From Providencia hangzhouensis (GTDB lineage Bacteria > Pseudomonadota > Gammaproteobacteria > Enterobacterales > Enterobacteriaceae): a stretch of DNA of 64,000 nucleotides. Positions 19,289 to 27,458 of this stretch are shown here, piece after piece; the first letter of the stretch is position 1, and each line of letters starts with the position of its first letter. A program made the translations under genes and the position numbers. Under the pieces are notes generated by a model. It did not search any database. It was not told the origin of the DNA and saw nothing but the letters and a program-made list of their open reading frames with translations. The stretch spans positions 1,984,001 to 2,048,000 of the forward strand of contig NZ_CP135052.1 of assembly GCF_029193595.2 (NCBI RefSeq), read 5' to 3'.

Positions 19289-20383
19289 ATGAGTATCACG
19301 AGCGAGCCAATAGTTGCGGCTGAAAAAGCAGCGATTCAGGCTGACAACAATGTAAAACAACATTATCAAAATATGTTGCGTCGTCGATTGACATGGATAG
19401 CTGTTATCGTCGCTGCGATTTTATTATCACTGGTTATTGATTTCACCTTAGGTCCTTCAGGGTTATCCCTTGAACGCTTATGGCAAACCTTAATGACCCC
19501 AGAAGCAGTTGATGCAGGAACTCGAGTCATTGTTTGGGATATCCGTCTGCCATATGCATTGATGGCCGTGGTGATTGGTATGTCATTAGGACTTGCTGGT
19601 GCTGAGATGCAAACGATCCTTAATAACCCGTTAGCGAGCCCATTTACACTAGGGGTATCTAATGCGGCGGCTTTTGGTGCCGCATTGGCGATTGTTTCAG
19701 GGATTGCAATTCCAGGCGTGCCTGACCAATGGGTAATATCAGCCAATGCCTTTATTTTTGCATTATTAGCAGCCTTGATGTTAGACGCGGTAACTCGCTG
19801 GACGCGTGTAGCAACCTCAGGTGTCGTATTGTTCGGTATTGCACTTGTGTTTACCTTTAATGCATTGGTTTCCATGATGCAATTCATCGCAACAGAAGAT
19901 ACCTTGCAGGGTTTAGTCTTTTGGACGATGGGCAGTTTATCAAAAGCGACTTGGGTGAAACTTGGGGTGATGGCATTAGTTTTCGCACTTATTTTCCCAA
20001 TTGCCATGATGAGTTCATGGAAGCTAACGGCTTTAAGGTTGGGTGAGGATAGGGCGATCAGTTTCGGTATTGATGTGCGCCGTTTAAGGCTAACAACATT
20101 ATTACGTATTAGTATTTTATCGGCTTTAGCGGTGGCGTTTGTGGGGCCTATCGCCTTTATTGGTTTAGTCGCACCGCATATTGCAAGGTTGATTTTTGGT
20201 GAAGATCACCGTTTTTATCTGCCAGCAAGTGCATTAATTGGGGCGTTAATCTTATCAATGGCCTCAATAGCGTCGAAGAATATTATTCCGGGTGTGATTA
20301 TTCCTGTTGGGATTGTGACATCGTTAGTGGGTGTGCCGTTCTTCTTAAGCATTATTTTACGTCATAGAGGGAACGTATCATGA
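19289..20383 (+). CDS. Iron-complex ABC transporter, FecCD-type permease
   Basis: 364 residues. FecCD family: about 40 cytoplasmic residues, then 8-10 membrane segments. Diagnostic stretches are RLPYALMAVVIGMSLGLAGAEMQTILNNPLASPFTLGVS, WTMGSLSKATW and the ATPase-coupling loop FVGPIAFIGLVAPHIARL near the C-terminus. A single permease implies a homodimer. The ATG at 19289 is preferred over a TTG just before it. The stop codon overlaps the ATPase start by four bases (ATGA), so the two genes are translationally coupled. Confidence 0.92.
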   Translation: MSITSEPIVAAEKAAIQADNNVKQHYQNMLRRRLTWIAVIVAAILLSLVIDFTLGPSGLSLERLWQTLMTPEAVDAGTRVIVWDIRLPYALMAVVIGMSLGLAGAEMQTILNNPLASPFTLGVSNAAAFGAALAIVSGIAIPGVPDQWVISANAFIFALLAALMLDAVTRWTRVATSGVVLFGIALVFTFNALVSMMQFIATEDTLQGLVFWTMGSLSKATWVKLGVMALVFALIFPIAMMSSWKLTALRLGEDRAISFGIDVRRLRLTTLLRISILSALAVAFVGPIAFIGLVAPHIARLIFGEDHRFYLPASALIGALILSMASIASKNIIPGVIIPVGIVTSLVGVPFFLSIILRHRGNVS

Positions 20384-21165
20384 GTGGCCTGATTATTAAC
20401 CAATTTAATGCAGGTTACCCAAAACGCCCCGTAATTGAGAACCTATCGACGGATATCTTACCTCGCGGCAAGATCACGGTATTACTTGGGCCCAATGGTA
20501 GTGGCAAATCCACATTGTTGCGTTCTTTGGCGGGGTTAAATAAAGCTACAGGGCAGCTGTTACTGGATGGCCAGGACTTAACTCAACAGAGTTTTGCCCA
20601 ACGAGCACAAAATGTGGTGTATTTACCGCAAACGTTACCTGCTGGTGTACATCTGTATGTTTTAGAGTCAGTGATTGTTGCTCAACGTGCTTCAGGCGGT
20701 TTGAGCAATGAGAATAGTAAAGACGAAGTGATGGGGTTATTACGTCAATTGGGTATTGAACATTTGGCGTTAAGTTATTTAGACCAACTTTCAGGTGGTC
20801 AAAAACAATTAGTGGGTTTGGCACAATCTTTAATTCGTCAACCCAACTTATTGTTATTAGATGAACCTTTAAGTGCACTGGATTTAAATTACCAATATCA
20901 TGTGATGGATTTAGTCGCGAAAGAAACGAAGCGTCGAAATATAATCACGGTTGTGGTGGTTCATGATATTAATATTGCACTCAAACACGCAGAACATGTA
21001 TTAATGCTGAAGCAAGGTAATTTAATTGCTCAAGGTGAACCTGCTGAGGTAATTACCCCTGAAAGCCTTGCTGAGGTCTATGGTGTACGCGGTCGTATCG
21101 AACGTTGTTCGCAAGGTGTTCCGCAAGTCCTAATAGATGGGCTGGTTGATAAATTAGCAAGTTAA
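20380..21165 (+). CDS. Iron-complex ABC transporter, ATP-binding protein
   Basis: 261 residues. Walker A GPNGSGKST near residue 36, Q-loop in YLPQTLP, signature LSGGQKQLVGLAQSL, Walker B LLLLDEPLSALD and the H-loop VVVHDINIAL. This is the FecE/FepC type that energises import of ferric complexes. It ends the operon: a 10-bp hairpin follows 15 bases later. Confidence 0.94.
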   Translation: MSGLIINQFNAGYPKRPVIENLSTDILPRGKITVLLGPNGSGKSTLLRSLAGLNKATGQLLLDGQDLTQQSFAQRAQNVVYLPQTLPAGVHLYVLESVIVAQRASGGLSNENSKDEVMGLLRQLGIEHLALSYLDQLSGGQKQLVGLAQSLIRQPNLLLLDEPLSALDLNYQYHVMDLVAKETKRRNIITVVVVHDINIALKHAEHVLMLKQGNLIAQGEPAEVITPESLAEVYGVRGRIERCSQGVPQVLIDGLVDKLAS

Positions 21166-21180
21166 TATCGTAATAGAATA

Positions 21181-21208
21181 ATGTGCTTGCAGCACTCGGC
21201 AAGCACAT
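21181..21208 (+). terminator. Terminator-like hairpin after the ABC operon
   Basis: Perfect 10-bp inverted repeat (ATGTGCTTGC and complement, 8-base loop). There is no T-tract, so read-through into the receptor gene remains possible. Confidence 0.55.
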
Positions 21209-21432
21209 TAAATAAAATGAGAGGATGCAATATTAAAGAAATAAACAAATTAAATATTATTTAATAGTAATTACCCACAGGAAATTTAATTGAATTATAT
21301 AATGGTTTTTTACCATGAATTTCCTATGGGTATTTAAATGCCCCAATAATAAAAAATATTTTTTGATTCAATGAAATCAATGTGAGCAAATCAATTCATA
21401 TATAAAACAAAAGATCTCTTGGAGAGTTGGGA

Positions 21433-23400
21433 ATGGTTGTTTTTAATAAAAGAAAAGTGGCAATTAGCATAATTGCGGCTATTGCTGCGGCACCTGCATT
21501 TGCTGATGACAGTAAAGATAAAATCTATGTAACAACAGCATCAGGTTATCAACAGAAAATTGAAGATGCCCCTGCGTCTATTTCTGTAGTAACTCGCGAA
21601 CAACTCGAAACTAAAGCTTATCGTGATGTGACTGACGCATTAAAAGATGTACCGGGTGTTTTAGTCACCGGTGGCGGCAGTAGCTCAGACATCAGCATCC
21701 GTGGTATGGATGCTAAATACACCATGATTTTAATCGACGGTAAACGTGTTGATACACGCAGCACTCGTCCAAATAGTGATAATTCAGGTGTTGAACAAGG
21801 TTGGTTACCGCCATTACCTGCGATTGAACGTATTGAAGTGGTACGTGGTCCTATGTCGTCGCTGTACGGTTCGGATGCGATGGGTGGGGTTATCAATATT
21901 ATCACTCGTCGTGTGCAACAAGAGTGGACGACCAGTTTACGAGCAGATACTACACTGACTGAACGTAAAAATTCAGGTAATACAGGGCAAGGCAGCTTCT
22001 ATACATCAGGGCCATTAATTGATGGCTTATTAGGTGCTAAATTACAAGGCCAGTATTCACACCGTGGTGAAGATAAATATGAAGGTGGTTTTAATCGTCA
22101 AATTATGACAAGTGGTGGTGGTACACTGTCATTAACTCCTGATGATAAAAATACCTTTGATTTAGATTTCAAAAAAGATAATCAGCATCGTGATTCACGA
22201 TATGGCTATTCAAGAAGTAGCACTGCAAAAACTGAGAATAAAGAGAAATTTGAAAATACACACGTCGCCTTAACACATTATGGTTTATACGACGGTTTTT
22301 CTACAGATACCTATATTCAGCATGATGAAGCTAAGAATATTGGTCGTAAAATGACATCAAAAGATACGACTATGCGTAATCAAAGCGTATTTTTACTGGG
22401 CGATCATAGTCTAAGTCTTGGTGGGCAATACCGTAAAGAAAAATTGGAAGATGAGCAGAATAAGTTAAAGTCTAGTTCTCTAGACAGATACAGTTGGGCA
22501 TTATTCGCAGAGGACGAATGGTTAATGACCAATGATTTTGCGTTAACAGGTGGTATTCGTATGGATAAAGACGAAAACTACGGTACACATTGGACTCCGC
22601 GCTTATATGGTGTGTGGCATCTTGATGAGCAATGGACGGTTAAAGGTGGGGTTTCAACTGGGTATAAAGCACCTGATTTACGCCAATCCTCTGCAAATTG
22701 GGGGCAAGGTACAGGTGGCGGCCAATCAAATGGCGTCATTTTTGGTAACCCTAGTTTGAAACCAGAAAAAAGCGTAACTGAAGAAATTGCGGTTATTTGG
22801 AATAATCAAGAAAACTTAACAGCAAGTTTAAGTATTTATAATACTGATTTTAAAGATAAAATTACTGAAATTACACGTTGTGATAACAAAGATAGTAGTA
22901 ATAAATGTAGTACGTCAAGTAATCCAATAAATCATAGTTATGATTTTGTCAGTGATCGCACTAATATCGGTAAAGCTAATATGCGTGGGGTTGAGGTTAC
23001 GTTTAATTGGAATATTTTGGATAATCTAGCGTTCACAAATAACTACACCTTCACTGATACTGAACAAAAAAGTGGTGTAAATAAAGGTAAAGCACTAAAT
23101 AAACAGCCAAAACATATGGTTAACTCAACATTGACTTGGGATACAACTGAAGACTTACAAACTTGGACTCGAATGAACTTTAGGGGTAAAACATCCGATT
23201 ACCAAGGCCGTAGACAAGCAATGAGTAAAGGAACCCCATCATATGCATTATTTGATCTAGGCGCGAGTTATCAATTAAATAAAAATGCGAATTTAGTTGG
23301 TGGTGTCTATAACGTCTTAGATCGTCGTATTGATACTGCAAACTACGGTGCCGAATTAGAAGGCCGTCGCTACAATATCGGTATCAACTACAACTTCTAA
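21433..23400 (+). CDS. TonB-dependent outer-membrane receptor, CirA-like (catecholate siderophore type)
   Basis: 655 residues from ATG 21433, with GGAGAG six bases upstream. Signal peptide ends at about AFA. A TonB-box-like segment IYVTTAS follows, then the plug (DAPASISVVTREQL, ILIDGKRVDTRS, IERIEVVRGPMSSLYGSDAMGGVINIITRR) and a 22-strand barrel with C-terminal phenylalanine. The plug is close to E. coli CirA, and in E. coli cirA also follows lysP. The barrel differs enough that the ligand may not be the same. Together with the upstream ABC genes it forms a complete uptake path, similar in composition to the Yersinia Yiu system. The exact siderophore is unknown. Confidence 0.88.
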   Translation: MVVFNKRKVAISIIAAIAAAPAFADDSKDKIYVTTASGYQQKIEDAPASISVVTREQLETKAYRDVTDALKDVPGVLVTGGGSSSDISIRGMDAKYTMILIDGKRVDTRSTRPNSDNSGVEQGWLPPLPAIERIEVVRGPMSSLYGSDAMGGVINIITRRVQQEWTTSLRADTTLTERKNSGNTGQGSFYTSGPLIDGLLGAKLQGQYSHRGEDKYEGGFNRQIMTSGGGTLSLTPDDKNTFDLDFKKDNQHRDSRYGYSRSSTAKTENKEKFENTHVALTHYGLYDGFSTDTYIQHDEAKNIGRKMTSKDTTMRNQSVFLLGDHSLSLGGQYRKEKLEDEQNKLKSSSLDRYSWALFAEDEWLMTNDFALTGGIRMDKDENYGTHWTPRLYGVWHLDEQWTVKGGVSTGYKAPDLRQSSANWGQGTGGGQSNGVIFGNPSLKPEKSVTEEIAVIWNNQENLTASLSIYNTDFKDKITEITRCDNKDSSNKCSTSSNPINHSYDFVSDRTNIGKANMRGVEVTFNWNILDNLAFTNNYTFTDTEQKSGVNKGKALNKQPKHMVNSTLTWDTTEDLQTWTRMNFRGKTSDYQGRRQAMSKGTPSYALFDLGASYQLNKNANLVGGVYNVLDRRIDTANYGAELEGRRYNIGINYNF

Positions 23401-23426
23401 TCGAATAATTAATCTCGATTAATCCA

Positions 23427-23456
23427 AACCCTTTGGCTTCCACCAAAGGGTTTTTT
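23427..23456 (+). terminator. Intrinsic terminator of the receptor gene
   Basis: AACCCTTTGG and its complement around a 6-base loop, followed by a T6 run. Confidence 0.92.
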
Positions 23457-23621
23457 GCTGATTAAAACACGATATAAACGCTCAGAAAAAAAAGATATAA
23501 GCAGATAGGGGAAAAAGTCAGAAATAATCAAAATTTCTCATGGAAAATAGGGTGATTTGTTAACAATTTAACTTGCTATTTGTGGTTATGGCGTGCAAAA
23601 TGCGCGAACTAAAAAATAACT

Positions 23622-23652
23622 GATGCTTAATCAAATGAAGCATCGGTTTTTT
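23622..23652 (+). terminator. Terminator-like hairpin in the plaP upstream region (possible attenuator or sRNA end)
   Basis: GATGCTT and AAGCATC around a 9-base loop, followed by GGTTTTTTTG. No annotated gene ends here: the receptor terminator is 170 bp upstream and plaP starts 310 bp downstream. It may be the 3' end of a short RNA starting near 23550, or a transcription attenuator of plaP. Confidence 0.55.
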
Positions 23653-23760
23653 TGTTTTTAGGAACGTTCATTCTAGCGGGGCCGGACATAGAGCCGGAGA
23701 GATAATTTTAATATTTACGTGTAGCAAACATTTTACGCTACCGATTTGAGGAATGCTTTT

Positions 23761-23973
23761 ATGGCTTACTTTTTCGCATTCGCAGCAGGGCCAGGCGCTG
23801 GCGGCTGCCGTATCGATGACTACGGGGCTCTCGGTGGCTTCGCTCACACGCCTTTCTCCCTCTCTTCGTTTTTCTCTGCCTATAGGCAGATGCAAAGTCT
23901 TCCCAGTAACTGTCGATTAAGCCGAAGTAGTATGCAATCGAAAGTTATGGGAGGGCTTAGACGTGCAAAATAA
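23761..23973 (+). CDS. Candidate 70-residue leader peptide overlapping the plaP start
   Basis: ATG 23761 has GAGG nine bases upstream. The frame runs 70 codons and its TAA stop overlaps the GTG start of plaP by 11 bases. The N-terminus MAYFFAFA resembles, as I remember it, E. coli YoeI (MGQFFAYATAFA), a very small protein encoded next to plaP. The next stretch is far more GC-rich than the surroundings and folds into hairpins (23782-23808 and 23876-23889), so the RNA may matter more than the peptide. The plaP ribosome site lies inside this ORF. No membrane segment is evident. Whether all 70 codons are used is unknown. Confidence 0.5.
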   Translation: MAYFFAFAAGPGAGGCRIDDYGALGGFAHTPFSLSSFFSAYRQMQSLPSNCRLSRSSMQSKVMGGLRRAK

Positions 23974-25348
23974 CACACCAATTCCATTAGACATCGGTCA
24001 CAATCAAACGGGTGCGAATAACCGCGTACAACTTGCAAAAACCTTAACATTGGTGCAAGTGGTCATGATCGGTATTGCGTATATCCAGCCAATGACGATA
24101 TTTGATACCTTCGGAATGGTGTCAGATAAAACTGGTGGACATGTTCCAACTTCATACATTATTGCACTTGCTGCGATACTGTTTACTGCTCTGAGCTATG
24201 GTAAATTGGTGAAACGTTTCCCATCAGCCGGTTCAGCGTACACTTATGCCCAAAAATCAATGAGCCCACATATTGGCTTCTTGGTGGGTTGGACATCCTT
24301 GTTGTCCTATATTTTTATGCCAATGATCAACATCTTATTGGCTAAAATTTATTTACAAGATATCTTCCCTAATGTTGAGCCAGCGATTTTTGTTGTGGGA
24401 TTAGTCATATTAATGACAGCAGCAAACTTACGCGGTATCAACGTGATAGCGAATTTAAGTACTGTGATTGCGATTATCCAAATTGGGGTAATGGCGGTCT
24501 TTACGGGCTTAGTGATTCACGGCGTTTCAAATGGTGAAGGTTCAGGTGAGATTTGGACATTTAACCCATTTGCTAATGAAAAAACCGAAGTGATCCCGCT
24601 TATTGCTGGGGCAACAATCCTTTGTTTCTCATTCTTAGGTTTCGACGGATTAAGCTCACTGTCAGAAGAAACACCTAATGCAGGCAAAGTGATCCCACGT
24701 GCTATTTTCTTAACCGCGTTAATCGGTGGAATTATTTTTATTACTGTTTCTTTCTTCTTACAGCAGTATTTCCCTGATGTTTCACGTTTTAAGAATATTA
24801 ATGAAACACAGCCAGATATTATGCGTTTTGTTGCTGGTGCATTCTTCCAGTCAATCATTCTGGTTTTCTCATGTGTTACGGTATTAGCGTCAGGTATGGC
24901 GGCTCACGCAGGTAGCGCACGTTTAATGTACGTTATGGGGCGTGATGGGGTATTCCCAGAAAAAGTGTTTGGTTATGTAAGCCCAACATGGCGTACTCCG
25001 GCATACAACGTATTAATGGTTGGTTTCTTGGCATTAGGCGCTATCTGGTTTGAAATGGATTTTGCAACCGCGTTAATTAACTTTGGTGCGTTAATCGCGT
25101 TTACCTTTGTTAATATTTCGGTTATCAGCCAATTCTTTATTCGTGAACGCCGCATGACAGGGTTCAAAAATATCCTGAATTACTTGATTTTGCCTGTTAT
25201 TGGTACACTGACAGTGTGTGTGTTATGGCTGAATATCGAAGAAGACTCAATGGTTTACGGATTGGTTTGGACGGCAGTTGGTTTGGTCTATATGGCTGTA
25301 CTGACACGTATGTTTAAGCGGCCTATGCCGCAAATGAGCGACGTTTAA
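23963..25348 (+). CDS. plaP: Putrescine importer PlaP (YeeF)-like APC permease
   Basis: 461 residues (452 in E. coli PlaP) with 12 expected membrane segments of the APC superfamily. The N-terminal MIGIAYIQPMTIFDTFGMVSD stretch, GKLVKRFPSAGSAYTYAQKS and FSFLGFDGLSSLSEET are typical of the PuuP/PlaP subgroup. These proteins import putrescine with protons; PlaP is linked to surface motility in E. coli. GTG start with GGAGGG seven bases upstream. plaP, sbcB and yeeX cluster in E. coli too, which favours PlaP over PuuP. Translation is probably coupled to the overlapping leader ORF. Confidence 0.85.
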   Translation: MQNNTPIPLDIGHNQTGANNRVQLAKTLTLVQVVMIGIAYIQPMTIFDTFGMVSDKTGGHVPTSYIIALAAILFTALSYGKLVKRFPSAGSAYTYAQKSMSPHIGFLVGWTSLLSYIFMPMINILLAKIYLQDIFPNVEPAIFVVGLVILMTAANLRGINVIANLSTVIAIIQIGVMAVFTGLVIHGVSNGEGSGEIWTFNPFANEKTEVIPLIAGATILCFSFLGFDGLSSLSEETPNAGKVIPRAIFLTALIGGIIFITVSFFLQQYFPDVSRFKNINETQPDIMRFVAGAFFQSIILVFSCVTVLASGMAAHAGSARLMYVMGRDGVFPEKVFGYVSPTWRTPAYNVLMVGFLALGAIWFEMDFATALINFGALIAFTFVNISVISQFFIRERRMTGFKNILNYLILPVIGTLTVCVLWLNIEEDSMVYGLVWTAVGLVYMAVLTRMFKRPMPQMSDV

Positions 25349-25350
25349 CA

Positions 25351-25475
25351 ATATTCTTCATATTTCGCGCTGTAGCTGCGTTGCGTTCTCAAAACGACAT
25401 GGATCACATACTTATGTATGCTCCCCATGATCGTTTTGCTCGGCGTCTTGCTACAACACGAACTATTTTGAATAT
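25351..25475. repeat. ERIC-type repeat, divergent copy C
   Basis: About 125 bp. Outer arms ATATTC and GAATAT, inner arms GCTGTAGC and GCTACAAC, and a central core ATCACATACTTATGTATGCT shared with the other copies. The parts outside the core differ from copies A and D. The left end lies two bases after the plaP stop codon. Confidence 0.7.
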
Positions 25476-25491
25476 GTCCAGAATTAGATTC

Positions 25492-25521
25492 AAAAATAGC
25501 GCCTTGAGGCGCTATTTTTTT
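25492..25521 (+). terminator. Intrinsic terminator downstream of plaP
   Basis: AATAGCGCC and GGCGCTATT around a TTGA loop, followed by a run of T, beyond the ERIC-type element. Confidence 0.92.
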
Positions 25522-25572
25522 ACCCGTTAAGAATTATTTAAGATAAAGCGTGTAGCCTATTAACATCATAAT

Positions 25573-25603
25573 ATTATGTGATATTGTTGTTACAACACAT
25601 AAT
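25573..25603 (+). promoter_or_regulatory. Nested palindromes upstream of dld, candidate operator
   Basis: ATTATGTG and CACATAAT (25573-25580, 25596-25603) enclose a second perfect palindrome TGTTGT-T-ACAACA at 25585-25597. The sites lie 45-75 bp before the dld start, a normal operator position. The regulator is unknown; a GntR-type lactate regulator is one possibility. Confidence 0.4.
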
Positions 25604-25646
25604 GCAGAACTATGATAATCACGAATTCGATTAATAAGGCACACAA

Positions 25647-27386
25647 ATGAATGATGCAAAGAAACCTGAGAATCAACGGTTATTACTGACGCTTAGGAAT
25701 ATTGTTGGCAAAAAAAATATTTTAACAGAGCCACATAAAACAGAACGTTATCGTAAAGGCTTCCGCTCTGGTATGGGGGATGCAATCGCGGTTGTATTTC
25801 CAACAACATTGCTCGAACAGTGGTATGTTTTCAAGGCGTGTGTTGAAGCAGACAAAATTGTCCTGATGCAAGCGGCGAATACAGGGTTAACCGAAGGGTC
25901 TACACCGAGTGGCTATGACTATGATCGCGATATCGTCATTATTAGTACGTTGAAATTAAACCAAATTCAAGTTTTACCGGAATTCAACCAAGTCGTTGCG
26001 ATGCCGGGGAGTACTTTGTACGACTTGGAGAAAATCTTAAAACCATTAGGGCGTGAACCGCACTCTTTGATTGGCTCTTCTTGTATTGGAGCTTCAGTTG
26101 TGGGCGGTATTTGTAATAGTTCTGGCGGTTCATTAGTGCGTAGAGGCCCCGCCTATACTGAGCTTGCTCTTTATGGCCGAGTCAGTGACGATGGAAAAGT
26201 GGAGCTTGTCAATCACCTAGGTATTGATTTAGGTAACACACCAGAAGAAATCCTGACGAATTTACAAAATCGTGGCTATAGTAGTGAAGACGTACAAGTT
26301 AGCGATAAACTCGCTTCTGACCATGAGTATGCAGAACGCGTTCGTGATGTCGATGCAGATACACCATCACGCTTTAACGCGGATGAACGTCGTCTATTTG
26401 AAGCATCAGGGTGCGCAGGAAAATTAGCCGTGTTTGCGGTTCGTTTAGATACCTTCCCAGCCGATAAAAAAACACAGGTATTTTATATCGGTTCAAATAA
26501 CCCTGACGTTTTGGAAGATATACGCCGTTATATTTTAAGTGAATTTAAAAACCTGCCAGTTGCAGGTGAATATATGCACCGTGGTTGCTTCGATATAGCA
26601 GAAGTTTATGGTAAAGATACCTTTTTAATGATTGATAAATTTGGCACTGACAAAATGCCAATGTTTTTCACTATTAAAGGGCGTATTGATGCAGTATTAA
26701 ATAAAGTCCCATTCCTGCCATCAAATCTGATTGACCGTACTATGCAGGTTCTCAGTAAATTATGGCCTTCCCATTTACCACCGCGTATGAAAGAGTTTCG
26801 TGATCGTTATGAACACCATTTAATGTTAAAAATGGCCGGAGATGGCATTGATGAGGCTAAAGTTTGGCTAAAATCTTATTTTGCAAGCGCCGATGGCGGC
26901 TATTTTGAATGTACACCAGAAGAGGGGGCAAAAGCATTTTTACACCGCTTTGCCGCTGCTGGCTCCGCTGTTCGTTATCACGCTGTTCATAATAAAGATG
27001 TGGAAGATGTATTACCTCTCGACATTGCTTTACGTCGCAATGATAGAAATTGGTTTGAAACATTACCACCAGAAATTGAAAAGCTATTAGTTCATAAATT
27101 ATACTGCGGTCATTTTATGTGCCATGTTATGCACCAAGACTATGTCTTGAAAAAAGGCGTTGACCCGAAAGAACTAAAAGAAAAAATGTTAGCTTTATTA
27201 GATGAAAGGGGGGCTCAATATCCTGCGGAACATAACGTAGGGCATTTATATAAAGCCCCAGAACAATTAAAATCATTTTATAAACAATCTGACCCAACAA
27301 ATACAATGAACCCCGGTTTAGGTAAAACAACTAAACGCAAAAATTGGGAAGGGGATTGTGGCTGCGCTCATACTCATGATCATTAA
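25647..27386 (+). CDS. dld: Quinone-dependent D-lactate dehydrogenase
   Basis: 579 residues (571 in E. coli). An N-terminal FAD-binding type 4 domain (VVFPTTLLEQWYVFKACVEADKIVLMQAANTGLTEGSTPSG, then GSSCIGASVVGGICNSSGG) is followed by the membrane-binding C-terminal domain. The enzyme is a peripheral inner-membrane flavoprotein that oxidises D-lactate to pyruvate and passes electrons to quinone. The C-terminus ends in a short GDCGCAHTHDH tail with two cysteines and three histidines. It stands alone, convergent with sbcB. Confidence 0.95.
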   Translation: MNDAKKPENQRLLLTLRNIVGKKNILTEPHKTERYRKGFRSGMGDAIAVVFPTTLLEQWYVFKACVEADKIVLMQAANTGLTEGSTPSGYDYDRDIVIISTLKLNQIQVLPEFNQVVAMPGSTLYDLEKILKPLGREPHSLIGSSCIGASVVGGICNSSGGSLVRRGPAYTELALYGRVSDDGKVELVNHLGIDLGNTPEEILTNLQNRGYSSEDVQVSDKLASDHEYAERVRDVDADTPSRFNADERRLFEASGCAGKLAVFAVRLDTFPADKKTQVFYIGSNNPDVLEDIRRYILSEFKNLPVAGEYMHRGCFDIAEVYGKDTFLMIDKFGTDKMPMFFTIKGRIDAVLNKVPFLPSNLIDRTMQVLSKLWPSHLPPRMKEFRDRYEHHLMLKMAGDGIDEAKVWLKSYFASADGGYFECTPEEGAKAFLHRFAAAGSAVRYHAVHNKDVEDVLPLDIALRRNDRNWFETLPPEIEKLLVHKLYCGHFMCHVMHQDYVLKKGVDPKELKEKMLALLDERGAQYPAEHNVGHLYKAPEQLKSFYKQSDPTNTMNPGLGKTTKRKNWEGDCGCAHTHDH

Positions 27387-27408
27387 TGAACGCGTCATAT
27401 AAATAACA

Positions 27409-27449
27409 AAAGGCAGGTATTGGGAAACGTTTCAATATCTGCCTTTTTT
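27409..27449. terminator. Bidirectional terminator between dld and sbcB
   Basis: AAAGGCAG and CTGCCTTT arms, extended by a partly paired ATTG/CAAT section, with T6 on the plus strand and AAATAACAAAA on the other side. Confidence 0.82.
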
Positions 27450-27458
27450 ATTACTAAA

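Noticed and set aside
19366..20007. 213-codon minus-strand frame opposite the FecCD permease
   Set aside because: It lies fully antisense to a clear permease gene and has no recognisable domain; typical mirror frame of a membrane-protein gene.
21361..21400. Possible FNR site before the TonB-dependent receptor (TTGATTCAATGAAATCAA)
   Set aside because: The half-sites have the wrong spacing for FNR.
23668..23895. 75-codon minus-strand frame opposite the plaP leader ORF
   Set aside because: The plus-strand frame has the better ribosome site and the overlap with plaP; the minus frame looks like a by-product of the GC-rich structure.
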